A stretch of DNA of 64,000 nucleotides, taken from NCBI GenBank assembly GCA_904393835.1, contig CAJFNC010000005.1:59628-123627 (forward strand), written 5' to 3'. The notes below the pieces were generated by a model. The model was not told the origin of the DNA. It saw only the letters and a list, made by a program, of their open reading frames with translations, and did no database searches. This DNA comes from an uncultured Ruminococcus sp. (GTDB taxonomy: Bacteria; Bacillota; Clostridia; Oscillospirales; Acutalibacteraceae). Made by a program: the position numbers and the translations under genes. Of this stretch, positions 20,220-28,583 are shown one piece after another (the stretch's first letter is position 1; the number at the start of each line of letters is the position of its first letter).

Positions 20220-20744
20220 ATGAAAAATTGTCCGTTTTGTAATCAACAAATTGCTGACGATGCTGTATTTTGCACGCATTGCGGAAAATCTTTGCAGAAC
20301 AATGCAGGTGAACAGCCCAATCAGCAACCAAATCAACAGTATGCACAGCCACAGTACAACCAGCAGGTGCAGTATGTACAGCCGGCAGTAGCTCCGTCAG
20401 ACCACACCGCAGAGTTTTCACCTGAGGATGTTCATGATCACAAGTTGCTTGCACTTTTAATTTACTGCTCAAGTATCATTGGTATTATTATTGCTTTGGT
20501 GTCTCAGATTTCAGGCAAGTCTGACTATCTTAAATTCCACATAAAGCAGGGCCTCAAAATTATGATTACTGAAGTAATTGTTTCTGTTATAACAGTTGTT
20601 TTGTGCTGGACATGTATTGTTCCTATCGCAGGAGCTGTTGCATCTGTAATTATCCTTATTGCGGATATAATCTGCTTTATCCAGACTTGCCGCAACAAGT
20701 CGGTTGAGCCTATTGTCATTCGCAGCTTAGGTTTCCTTAACTGA
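20220..20744 (+). CDS. zinc-ribbon membrane protein, DUF4870-like
   Basis: A 174-aa protein of unknown function. The N-terminal zinc ribbon (CPFC and CTHC, residues 4-20) is joined by an Asn/Gln/Pro-rich linker (about residues 27-62) to a membrane domain with three or four hydrophobic segments. FHIKQGLKI resembles the DUF4870 family, which has a similar His-x-x-Gln-Gly motif. A very strong AAGGAGG site lies 12 bases upstream. It is the second zinc-ribbon membrane protein in 4 kb, but the two are not otherwise alike. Confidence 0.7.
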   Translation: MKNCPFCNQQIADDAVFCTHCGKSLQNNAGEQPNQQPNQQYAQPQYNQQVQYVQPAVAPSDHTAEFSPEDVHDHKLLALLIYCSSIIGIIIALVSQISGKSDYLKFHIKQGLKIMITEVIVSVITVVLCWTCIVPIAGAVASVIILIADIICFIQTCRNKSVEPIVIRSLGFLN

Positions 20745-20762
20745 TAACATATCATACATTTC

Positions 20763-20796
20763 ACACCTCGCTCATATCTATGAACGAGGTGTTTTG
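20763..20796 (+). terminator. terminator hairpin overlapping the dacF ribosome site
   Basis: An 8-bp stem ACACCTCG / CGAGGTGT and a loop of about 14 nt, followed by TTTTG. The 3' arm contains the GAGGTG that serves as the Shine-Dalgarno of the next gene, so the same bases act in both. Confidence 0.75.
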
Positions 20797-20798
20797 TT

Positions 20799-21953
20799 AT
20801 GTATAAATATAAAAAAATAATTTCATCATTTTTAATCTTCATATTAACGGCAGTAACCCTTACAACCCCAATCAGTGCAGGCGCATTGTCTGCCGACGGT
20901 ATTTCGGCGCCGTCGGCAATACTTATGGAAGCGTCAACGGGTAAAATAATATTTGAAAAGAACGCCCACGAAAAACGTCCGTGTGCTTCAATTACAAAAG
21001 TAATGACTTTGCTTTTGGTATTTGAGGCAATAGACAGCGGCAAGCTCAGCCTTGACGACACCATTTCAACCTCAGAACACGCCGCTTCAATGGGCGGCAG
21101 TGACATTTGGCTTGAAAAAGGCGAAACCATGAGCGCGGACGATATGATAAAAGCAACGGTAGTTGCTTCTGCCAACGATGCTGCGGTTGCTCTCGCCGAA
21201 CACATCAGCGGAAGCGAGGACGCTTTTGTTCGGGAGATGAACAAAAGGGCTAAAGAGCTCGGAATGAATGATACCACGTTTAAAAACTGCAACGGTCTTG
21301 ACGAAGACGGTCATCTTACTTCCGCATACGACGTTGCAGTAATGTCGCTTGAGCTTATGAAACATAAAAAGATATTCGATTATACATCTATTTGGCTTGA
21401 CGACCTGCGCAACGGAAAAACTCAGATAGTCAATACCAACAAGCTTTTAAAGACTTACAACGGCATAACGGGGCTGAAAACAGGCACTACAAACGACGCC
21501 GGCTGTTGTATGTCAGCCTCGGCAACAAGGGAAAATGTGTCTCTTTGCGCCGTGGTACTCGGCTGCAAAACAGGCAAAGAAAGATTTGCCGATGCAGCGG
21601 CATTGCTCGACTATGGCTTCGCAAATATTTCTGTTGAAGAATTAAAGCAGCCCGACAATATGCCGAAATCCATAAAGGTTGAAAACGGTATGGATCAAAG
21701 CGTCAATATAAAATGCAATGTAAATGAGAATGTTGTATTGGATAAAGGAAATAATGAAAAAATTACCACTGAAATAAAACTTCCCGAAAGTATAAAGGCG
21801 CCGGTTAAGAAAAACCAAAAGTTAGGTACGCTTATATATAAGTCGGGAAATAAGCAAATTAAGCAGTTTGACATACTGTCATCCGAGCAAATTGAACAGA
21901 CAACATTCGGCAGAGTTTTTAAATATCTTTTTAATTCTCTAATTGCATTATAA
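20799..21953 (+). CDS. D-alanyl-D-alanine carboxypeptidase (PBP5/DacF family)
   Basis: Low-molecular-weight penicillin-binding protein that trims the terminal D-Ala from peptidoglycan stems. A signal peptide (about residues 1-27) is followed by the S11 domain with SITK (active serine near residue 64), SAND (near 128) and the KTG box GLKTGTTN (near 226). The C-terminal PBP5-like domain is followed by a final hydrophobic/amphipathic segment that likely anchors it to the membrane. In spore formers such proteins include DacF/DacB for cortex; whether this one is vegetative or sporulation-specific is not decidable. Confidence 0.9.
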   Translation: MYKYKKIISSFLIFILTAVTLTTPISAGALSADGISAPSAILMEASTGKIIFEKNAHEKRPCASITKVMTLLLVFEAIDSGKLSLDDTISTSEHAASMGGSDIWLEKGETMSADDMIKATVVASANDAAVALAEHISGSEDAFVREMNKRAKELGMNDTTFKNCNGLDEDGHLTSAYDVAVMSLELMKHKKIFDYTSIWLDDLRNGKTQIVNTNKLLKTYNGITGLKTGTTNDAGCCMSASATRENVSLCAVVLGCKTGKERFADAAALLDYGFANISVEELKQPDNMPKSIKVENGMDQSVNIKCNVNENVVLDKGNNEKITTEIKLPESIKAPVKKNQKLGTLIYKSGNKQIKQFDILSSEQIEQTTFGRVFKYLFNSLIAL

Positions 21954-21970
21954 AAATTCACAAATTGACC

Positions 21971-21999
21971 TTGCAAAAATACTCATATTATAGTATAAT
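21971..21999 (+). promoter_or_regulatory. putative sigma-A promoter of pgi
   Basis: TTGCAA at 21971-21976, 17-nt spacer and TATAAT at 21994-21999, about 60 nt before the pgi start. Confidence 0.65.
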
Positions 22000-22062
22000 A
22001 AAACAACAAAGATACTTATATCGGAATATAATTCCGAATAAGAAATTTGGGGGAATTTTTAA

Positions 22063-23400
22063 ATGGCAACAAAACTTACAGACAAATATCTTAAGAATTT
22101 TATCAGCGAGCACGAATACGAGGGCGTTGCGGCAGAAGTTAAGACTGCTCACAACCTTCTCCACAGCGGATCGGGACTCGGCAACGACTTCCTCGGCTGG
22201 CTTAACCTTCCTACTGACTACGACAAGGAAGAGTTTGCGAGAATTAAAGCTGCTGCCGAAAAAATCAAAAAGAACTCCGACGTATTCATCGTAATCGGTA
22301 TCGGCGGTTCTTACCTCGGCGCACGTGCCGCAATAGAATTTTTAACATCACAGAACTATAACCTTACCTGCAAAGACACTCCTCAGATTTTCTTTACCGG
22401 TAACTCCATCAGCTCATCTGCTCTTGCGGAAATTATGGAGCTTTGCGAAGGCAAGGACGTTTCTGTTAATATGATTTCAAAATCAGGCACAACTACAGAG
22501 CCGGCTATCGCATTTCGTGTATTCCGTGAAATGCTCGAGAAAAAGTACGGCAAAGACGGCGCTAAGGAGCGTATTTTCTGCACAACAGATAAGGCAAAGG
22601 GTACGCTTAAAGCTTTGGCTGACGAAGAGGGCTATGAAACATTCGTAGTACCCGACGACGTAGGCGGTCGTTTTTCGGTTCTCACGGCAGTAGGTCTTCT
22701 TCCGATTGCTGTATCGGGCGCAGATATTGACGCGCTTATGAACGGCGCCGCTCAGGCTCAGAAAGATTTTGACAACGACGACGTAATGACAAACGACTGC
22801 TACAAGTATGCGGCTATCCGTAACATTCTTTATCGCAAAGGAAAAACAATGGAAGTTATGGTTTCATATGAGCCGGCTTACACAATGATGTCAGAGTGGT
22901 TTAAGCAGTTGTTTGCCGAGAGCGAAGGCAAAGACAACAAGGGGATTTTCCCTGCAAGCGTTATTTTCTCAACCGACCTTCACTCACTCGGTCAGTACAT
23001 TCAGGACGGCAGACGCACAATGTTTGAGACTGTTGTTCTTTTTGATAAATGTAAAAAAGAAGTTACTCTCGGTACAGAACCTTCAAACATCGACGGCCTC
23101 AACTTCCTTTCGGGCAAGACAATGGGCTTTGTAAATCAGAAGGCTTTTGAGGGTACAGTTCTTGCACACAACGACGGCGGTGTTCCCAACATCGTATTGA
23201 ACGTTCCCGAGATGAACGAGTCAGAGCTCGGTTACCTCATCTATTTCTTTGAAAAAGCTTGTGCAATTTCAGGCTATATGCTCGGCGTTAATCCGTTTAA
23301 TCAGCCGGGTGTAGAAAGCTACAAAAAGAATATGTTTGCTCTTCTCGGAAAACCCGGTTATGAGGATCAAAAAGCGGCTCTCGAAGCAAGACTGAAATAA
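22063..23400 (+). CDS. pgi: glucose-6-phosphate isomerase
   Basis: Glycolytic/gluconeogenic isomerase interconverting glucose-6-P and fructose-6-P. The sugar-phosphate-binding signature [11 protein letters not shown] is near residue 80, with [10 protein letters not shown] near 140 and the catalytic Glu/His/Lys region toward the C-terminus. At 445 aa it matches the short Firmicutes form. The codon usage is richer in GC-ending optimal codons than in its neighbours, as expected for high expression. A GGGGG-type ribosome site lies about 10 bases upstream. Confidence 0.97.
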   Translation: MATKLTDKYLKNFISEHEYEGVAAEVKTAHNLLHSGSGLGNDFLGWLNLPTDYDKEEFARIKAAAEKIKKNSDVFIVIGIGGSYLGARAAIEFLTSQNYNLTCKDTPQIFFTGNSISSSALAEIMELCEGKDVSVNMISKSGTTTEPAIAFRVFREMLEKKYGKDGAKERIFCTTDKAKGTLKALADEEGYETFVVPDDVGGRFSVLTAVGLLPIAVSGADIDALMNGAAQAQKDFDNDDVMTNDCYKYAAIRNILYRKGKTMEVMVSYEPAYTMMSEWFKQLFAESEGKDNKGIFPASVIFSTDLHSLGQYIQDGRRTMFETVVLFDKCKKEVTLGTEPSNIDGLNFLSGKTMGFVNQKAFEGTVLAHNDGGVPNIVLNVPEMNESELGYLIYFFEKACAISGYMLGVNPFNQPGVESYKKNMFALLGKPGYEDQKAALEARLK

Positions 23401-23437
23401 TTTCTTTTTAAAAGTTTAATATCTGGAGGAACTCATT

Positions 23438-23854
23438 ATGGTTACTTTACTTATCGGTAAAAAAGGTACAGGCAAAACAAAAAAACTCATTGCTCTTGCT
23501 AATGAAGCTGTTGCAGCTTCATCGGGTAACGTAGTAGTTATCGAAAAAGGTTTAAAACTTACATACGATATTACTCACAAGGCAAGACTCGTTGACACTG
23601 AGCAGTATTGCGTAGAGGGCTATGATATGCTCTACGGTTTCCTCAGCGGTATTTGCGCATGCGATTATGATGTTACAGACATCCTTGTTGATTCCACATT
23701 CAAAATTTGTCCCACGGCTATTGACGGACTTGAGGATTTCACAAAGAAGCTCCAGGATCTTTCCGAAACATCGAACACGAATATCGTATTGCTCATCTCT
23801 GCCGATGAGTCTGAAATTCCCGAATCAATCAACGCTGTTTGCCAGAAAGTTTGA
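23438..23854 (+). CDS. small P-loop protein of unknown function
   Basis: A 138-aa soluble protein with an N-terminal Walker A motif GKKGTGKTKK (residues 7-16) and a possible Walker B-like TDILVDS near residue 85. There is no recognisable partner domain and no membrane segment. It follows pgi after 37 bp with its own AGGAGG-type site and ends at a terminator, so it may be cotranscribed with pgi. I do not recognise the family; nucleotide binding is inferred from the P-loop only. Confidence 0.75.
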   Translation: MVTLLIGKKGTGKTKKLIALANEAVAASSGNVVVIEKGLKLTYDITHKARLVDTEQYCVEGYDMLYGFLSGICACDYDVTDILVDSTFKICPTAIDGLEDFTKKLQDLSETSNTNIVLLISADESEIPESINAVCQKV

Positions 23855-23882
23855 TTGAAAATTTCAAATATTTGAACACCAA

Positions 23883-23922
23883 CAAACAGACGACAGTTTG
23901 ATTCCTGCCGTCTGTTTTTTGT
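23883..23922 (+). terminator. Rho-independent terminator
   Basis: Stem AACAGACG / CGTCTGTT with an internal ACAG/TGC region and six T residues, after the P-loop gene. Confidence 0.82.
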
Positions 23923-23959
23923 TTTGACCGCTTATCTGTCCCAAAAGCGCTTACAGAAC

Positions 23960-23988
23960 TTGCCAAAAATCATATTTTGTGATTAAAT
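23960..23988 (+). promoter_or_regulatory. possible sigma-A promoter
   Basis: TTGCCA, 17-nt spacer and TTAAAT, 33 nt before the TTG start of the membrane protein. Moderate match only. Confidence 0.4.
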
Positions 23989-24020
23989 ATACTTATACGC
24001 AGTTTAACGGAGGGATTTTT

Positions 24021-25202
24021 TTGGGAAGTACATCAAAAAGGGGCGGATTTCTGTTGCCTGCCGGCATAGCTTTTGTCGGTTTTACAACACAGTTTGGCGG
24101 CGGTTTTGCGTCGGGAGCGCAGATATATCAGTATTTCATTAATTACGGATTTTGGGGACTTTTGATGCCGTTTTTGGCACAGTTTATTTTTTCGCTTTTC
24201 TATTGGTACGGTATGCGTTATGCCTATCGACACAAGCTATATGACTACCGCAGTTTTTCAAAAAAATTTTACGGAAAATTCAGCTTTATTTTTTCAAACC
24301 TGTACGAGCTCATATATTTTGTTATGATATGCCTTGCGCCTGCCGTAGCTTTTGCAACGGGAGGTCTTACGCTTTCCGATCTCACGGGTTTGCCTTACAT
24401 AGCGTCCACAATTATCATCGGACTTTTTATATTGATAGTGGCTCTGTTCGGCACAAACCTTGTTCGCAGGTGCTCTTCGGTACTCTCGGTTCTGATTATT
24501 GCCGGTTTGTTTGCCGTATTAATCCCGAATATTATCGCTCAATGGGATACCATTACTCAGAATATTGTAAAAATGTGGCACGGAAGCGTTCCGATAGGTT
24601 CAACCTGCGACGGCAGCTTTTTGAGCGCACTCTGGAGCGGAATCATATACGGTGTATTCCAGGTTGCCGCAATAGGTCTTATGTACCAGCACGTTGAAAC
24701 TCTTAACGATGAAAAACAAGTTGCGCAGTCAATGCGTTATATGTACATTGTCAATGTAATCACAATGATGCTTTCGGTAATCGGATTGCTTGCAATTGCC
24801 TTTAAACCTGAATTTAAGGAGTATGCAAACTCAATTCCGATGATGCTGTTTGTAAAAAGCGGCGTCGGAGCAAAATTTCTGACCCCGATTATTTCAATTC
24901 TTATTTTCCTGGGAGCAATTACAACGGGTGTAAATATGATTTCCGGCATAGTAACAAGGGTTGTAAATTCACTTGAAAAAAATAAGACACGCGACGAAGC
25001 TACGCACAAGGTCAGGGGACACCTTGCAAGATGTTTTATCGTTTCTCTCATATTTACTGCGCTTGCGTTTGCAATTTCTCAGTTGGGACTGATTCCGCTT
25101 GTAAAGACAGGTTATTCGTACATTGGCTACGCAACGCTCGTGGTAATTATTATTCCGTTCATAATTCATTTTATATATACAAAAGTAAAAAGAAAGGCAT
25201 AA
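24021..25202 (+). CDS. YkvI-like membrane transporter
   Basis: A polytopic membrane protein of about 393 aa with roughly 10 hydrophobic helices, resembling the YkvI branch of the APC/LeuT-fold transporters (opening GGFLLPAGIAFVGFTTQFGGGFASG). The TTG start at 24021 is chosen because GGAGGG lies 7-12 bases upstream; an upstream in-frame ATG at 23979 has no ribosome site. Substrate is unknown. It is followed after 12 bp by a dehydrogenase and then an amylase, so transport of a carbohydrate-derived or polyol substrate is conceivable, but this is inference. Confidence 0.75.
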   Translation: MGSTSKRGGFLLPAGIAFVGFTTQFGGGFASGAQIYQYFINYGFWGLLMPFLAQFIFSLFYWYGMRYAYRHKLYDYRSFSKKFYGKFSFIFSNLYELIYFVMICLAPAVAFATGGLTLSDLTGLPYIASTIIIGLFILIVALFGTNLVRRCSSVLSVLIIAGLFAVLIPNIIAQWDTITQNIVKMWHGSVPIGSTCDGSFLSALWSGIIYGVFQVAAIGLMYQHVETLNDEKQVAQSMRYMYIVNVITMMLSVIGLLAIAFKPEFKEYANSIPMMLFVKSGVGAKFLTPIISILIFLGAITTGVNMISGIVTRVVNSLEKNKTRDEATHKVRGHLARCFIVSLIFTALAFAISQLGLIPLVKTGYSYIGYATLVVIIIPFIIHFIYTKVKRKA

Positions 25203-25214
25203 CACGGTGTAATT

Positions 25215-26309
25215 ATGGAAAAACTTGAAAATTACGAAATGTATTTGCCGTCATATTCAATAGGCGACAGGATTTATGATAAAATTCCCGAAATCTGTTT
25301 GCCGTTCGGCAAAAAGGCAGTAATTATCGGCGGTAAAACCGCGCTTTCGGTTGCGGAAGATAAAATAAGAAAGGCAATCAATCAAAGCGAAATTGTTATA
25401 CTTGACACTCTTTGGTACGGCGGAGGCGCCTGCACATACGAAAATGTAGAGGCGCTGCGCAAAAATTATGCTTACAAAGAATGCGATATGGTCTTTGCGG
25501 TCGGCGGAGGCACGGCGATTGACACCTGCAAATGTTTGGCGCTCGCAGACGGCAAACCGATTTTTACTTTTCCTACAATTGCTTCAAACTGTGCCGCGTG
25601 CACCAACGTTGCGATTATGTATAATGCGGACGGAACATTTTTAAAGCCGCATTTCTTTTTAAAACCCGCAAATCACGCATTTATTAATACCGAAATTATC
25701 TGCAATGCGCCGACAAAATATATGTGGGCGGGTATGGGCGATACATATGCAAAATATTACGAGGCTGATGTTTCATCACGCGGCGTAGAGCTTAACCACT
25801 ATACCGCCATGGGAGTAGCCGCAAGTCGTATGTGTGTAGATCCCATTGTTAAAAACGGCGCAAAAGCGCTTGAGGATAACAAAAATCATAAACTTTCACA
25901 CGAGTTTGAGGAAACCGTGCTTGCTATTGTTGTTTCAACCGGCATTGCCTCAATTTTCCTCACCCGTGACCACACCCCGGACTACAACAGCGGTTTGGCT
26001 CACGCGATTTTCTATGCGCTCACTTCGCTTCCGCAGATTGAAAGAGAACATCTTCACGGCGAGGTTGTCGGCTTTGGCGTGCTTATTCTGCTTTTGTGTG
26101 ACAACCAGGCTGAGGAATTTGCAAAAATTCTCCGATTCAACTTCAGCGTGGGTTTACCCGTTTGTCTTGACGACATAGGAGTTACACGTGAGGAGTTTGA
26201 AAAGCTCATTCCGGTTATTCCTGCAATGTCGGATCTCAACCGTTATCCCTATAAAGTTACTGAGCAAATGCTTCGTGACGCTTTGGATAAATTAAATAAA
26301 ATAAACTGA
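25215..26309 (+). CDS. iron-containing alcohol dehydrogenase (glycerol-dehydrogenase-like)
   Basis: NAD(P)-dependent dehydrogenase fold: an N-terminal nucleotide-binding domain with GGGTAID near residue 97 and a C-terminal helical metal domain. Likely metal ligands are the Asp in AGMGDTYAK (about 178) and the His residues in SGLAHAIFY (about 259) and EHLHGEVVG (about 277), as in glycerol dehydrogenase. At 364 aa it is GldA-sized. The second gene of a tight three-gene unit. The real substrate is unknown. Confidence 0.82.
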   Translation: MEKLENYEMYLPSYSIGDRIYDKIPEICLPFGKKAVIIGGKTALSVAEDKIRKAINQSEIVILDTLWYGGGACTYENVEALRKNYAYKECDMVFAVGGGTAIDTCKCLALADGKPIFTFPTIASNCAACTNVAIMYNADGTFLKPHFFLKPANHAFINTEIICNAPTKYMWAGMGDTYAKYYEADVSSRGVELNHYTAMGVAASRMCVDPIVKNGAKALEDNKNHKLSHEFEETVLAIVVSTGIASIFLTRDHTPDYNSGLAHAIFYALTSLPQIEREHLHGEVVGFGVLILLLCDNQAEEFAKILRFNFSVGLPVCLDDIGVTREEFEKLIPVIPAMSDLNRYPYKVTEQMLRDALDKLNKIN

Positions 26310-26318
26310 GGTGGAAAA

Positions 26319-27605
26319 ATGGCAGTAAATACAGATCAAAATCTTCAAAAAAGTGTTATTTATTCAATTTATGTACGCAATCATACCAAGGAGGGAACCT
26401 TTAACGCAATAATTCCCGATCTCGATCGCATAAAAGCGCTCGGCACAGATATAATCTGGTTTATGCCCATTCATCCAATCGGAGTAAAGGGTAAAAAAGG
26501 CTCGCTCGGTTGTCCGTATGCCAACCGTGATTACAGAACTGTAAATCCCGAATACGGCACTATGGAAGATTTTAAAAATCTTGTAAATGAAATTCACATC
26601 CGTGGTATGAAATGTATGATTGACGTTGTCTACAACCATACATCGCCGGATTCTCTGCTTTCAAAGCAGCATCCGGAGTTTTTCTATAAAAAGTCGGACG
26701 GCAACTTCGGCAACAAAATCGGTGACTGGTCGGATGTTATAGATTTAGATTATTCTAATAAAGAATTATGGGACTATCAGACAGAAAGCCTTAAAATGTG
26801 GGCGCAAATCGTTGACGGCTTCAGATGCGACGTGGCGTCGTTTGTACCCGTAGAATTTTGGCAAAAGGCGAGAAAAGAGGTTGCCAAGGTAAATCCCGAT
26901 TGTATCTGGCTTGCCGAAACTGTTCATGCGGGCTTCGGAGCATTTGCCCGTCACAGCGGAATTTACTCGGCAAGGGATTACGAGGTGTATTCAGCCTTTG
27001 ATATGGAATATGAGTACGACATACGTGAGGTGTTTGACAAGTATTTAAACGGAAAAATCGAGCTTTCACACTATCTCGATATGCTTAATTTTCAGGAGTG
27101 CACATACCCGGAAAATTACAATAAAATGCGTTTCCTTGAAAACCATGATCAGCCGCGAATCTGTTCTTTTGTAAAAAACGAAAGCGACCTCGTTAACTAT
27201 ACAGCAATGCTCTACTTTTTAAAGGGCACAACCCTTATATATGCAGGTCAGGAATTTGAAAATGACCATCTGCCAAGTCTTTTTGACAAAGATTTAATTA
27301 ACTTTGATACAGGTAAAGATATTTCGCCTCTGCTTAGTAAATTGTACAAAATCAAGAAAACTTACCTTGATTCTGACGACTGCTTTACAGCGGAAGCCGA
27401 CGACGAAAATGACGTTGCAATTATGCAGAGGGACAACAATTCAAAAAGAAAAATAGGTGTGTTCAGTTTAAAATCGAAGTCGTGCGATGTAAACATTGAC
27501 ATTCCCGACGGTGATTATGAAAATCTTATAGACGGCAGTACAGTTAAGGTACAGAACAAAAAACTCCATTGCAGCGGAAAACCGATAATTCTTTTAACAA
27601 CATAA
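26319..27605 (+). CDS. GH13 alpha-amylase family protein
   Basis: Cytoplasmic (no signal peptide) glycoside hydrolase or transferase acting on alpha-glucans. The four conserved regions are visible: DVVYNHTS, GFRCDVASF (nucleophile Asp), IWLAETVHA (acid/base Glu) and FLENHDQPR (transition-state Asp). At 428 aa it is a compact form with a short C-terminal beta domain and no carbohydrate-binding module. It starts 9 bp after the dehydrogenase with a GAGGTGG site, so the three genes probably form an operon. Subfamily and true specificity cannot be read here. Confidence 0.9.
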   Translation: MAVNTDQNLQKSVIYSIYVRNHTKEGTFNAIIPDLDRIKALGTDIIWFMPIHPIGVKGKKGSLGCPYANRDYRTVNPEYGTMEDFKNLVNEIHIRGMKCMIDVVYNHTSPDSLLSKQHPEFFYKKSDGNFGNKIGDWSDVIDLDYSNKELWDYQTESLKMWAQIVDGFRCDVASFVPVEFWQKARKEVAKVNPDCIWLAETVHAGFGAFARHSGIYSARDYEVYSAFDMEYEYDIREVFDKYLNGKIELSHYLDMLNFQECTYPENYNKMRFLENHDQPRICSFVKNESDLVNYTAMLYFLKGTTLIYAGQEFENDHLPSLFDKDLINFDTGKDISPLLSKLYKIKKTYLDSDDCFTAEADDENDVAIMQRDNNSKRKIGVFSLKSKSCDVNIDIPDGDYENLIDGSTVKVQNKKLHCSGKPIILLTT

Positions 27606-27681
27606 CAAAAGAATAATTAAAATTTGAGTGTTTTATACGAGTTTTTTCTCAAAAAAATGCTTAATTTATCATATTTTTCAG

Positions 27682-27710
27682 TTGACAAAGGGCTAATCAT
27701 TTTGTATAAT
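27682..27710 (+). promoter_or_regulatory. perfect-consensus sigma-A promoter for DUF177-rpmF
   Basis: TTGACA at 27682-27687, exactly 17 nt, TATAAT at 27705-27710. About 40 nt upstream of the DUF177 gene. Confidence 0.88.
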
Positions 27711-27756
27711 AATAGACAGCGTTTTAGTATGCGTTATGCGGTCAAGAGGTGCAAGC

Positions 27757-28251
27757 ATGGTATTTGAACTTAAATCAGTCTTTCAAAATGAGGGCGAAGA
27801 AAAACAGGTTGAATACAAGCTTGATATGACAGATATTGACATTGACGGTGTTTTTCCATTCAAGACCCCGATTGATGTTACCGCTGTTGCAAAGAACAGG
27901 GCAAGTCTTGTGAATTTGGCAATTAAGGTTGTCTTTGATTACACACGCAGCTGTGACAGGTGCGGCGAAGAATTTACAAGGCACATTGATATGACCTTTT
28001 CCCACAAGCTGGCTCAAACCTTGGTTGACGACGGCAACGACGATTATATTGAAACACCCGATATGACACTCGAGCTCGATGAAACGGTGATTTCCGATAT
28101 TCTGCTTTCACTTCCTCAAAAGAATCTCTGCAAAGAGGACTGTAAGGGATTGTGTCAGCAATGCGGGAAAAACCTCAACGAGGGTGATTGCAGCTGCGAT
28201 AAAAAGCAGATTGACCCAAGGCTTGAGATACTTAAACAACTTATGGAATAA
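27757..28251 (+). CDS. DUF177 (YceD-family) protein
   Basis: Conserved protein linked to 23S rRNA accumulation or ribosome assembly in the family (YceD). It has a CDRCGEEF pair and a Cys-rich C-terminal cluster (CKEDCKGLCQQCG...CSC) suggestive of metal binding. ATG 27757 is chosen because AGAGGT lies 7-12 bases upstream; ATG 27736 would add seven residues. It immediately precedes rpmF, the standard arrangement. Confidence 0.88.
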   Translation: MVFELKSVFQNEGEEKQVEYKLDMTDIDIDGVFPFKTPIDVTAVAKNRASLVNLAIKVVFDYTRSCDRCGEEFTRHIDMTFSHKLAQTLVDDGNDDYIETPDMTLELDETVISDILLSLPQKNLCKEDCKGLCQQCGKNLNEGDCSCDKKQIDPRLEILKQLME

Positions 28252-28281
28252 TAACATAAATTTGGTAAGGAGGTCTTTGTA

Positions 28282-28467
28282 ATGGCAGTACCTAAGAATA
28301 AAACATCACACGCAAGAAAAAGCTCAAGACGTTCAACAGTATGGAAACTCAACGCTCCTACACTTACTGTTTGCCCCAGCTGCGGCGAATTGAAGGCAGC
28401 TCACAGAGCTTGCGGAAACTGCGGTATGTACAACGGCAGACAGGTTATTGTTAAGAAAGAACAGTAA
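28282..28467 (+). CDS. rpmF: 50S ribosomal protein L32
   Basis: A 61-aa ribosomal protein with the diagnostic opening MAVPKNKTSHARK and a zinc-binding CPSCGE...CGNCG pair, meaning it is the zinc-containing (C+) form. The AAGGAGG site is 10 bases upstream. Cotranscribed with DUF177. Confidence 0.97.
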   Translation: MAVPKNKTSHARKSSRRSTVWKLNAPTLTVCPSCGELKAAHRACGNCGMYNGRQVIVKKEQ

Positions 28468-28487
28468 TTTGGATTTACTAAACATTA

Positions 28488-28520
28488 TGGGCGGCAGATA
28501 ATCTGTTCGCCCTTTTGTTT
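28488..28520 (+). terminator. Rho-independent terminator after rpmF
   Basis: Stem GGGCG / CGCCC enclosing an inner CAGA/TCTG stem, followed by TTTTGTTTT. Confidence 0.8.
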
Positions 28521-28583
28521 TGCTTATTGATTATTTTTTTCAATTTGTGTAAAATATAAGTAGCTTATTATTGAGGTGAAAGC

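Noticed and set aside
20525..21292. 255-codon minus-strand frame
   Set aside because: It lies antisense to the well-supported zinc-ribbon and dacF genes, has no ribosome site, and its composition reflects the complement of those genes.
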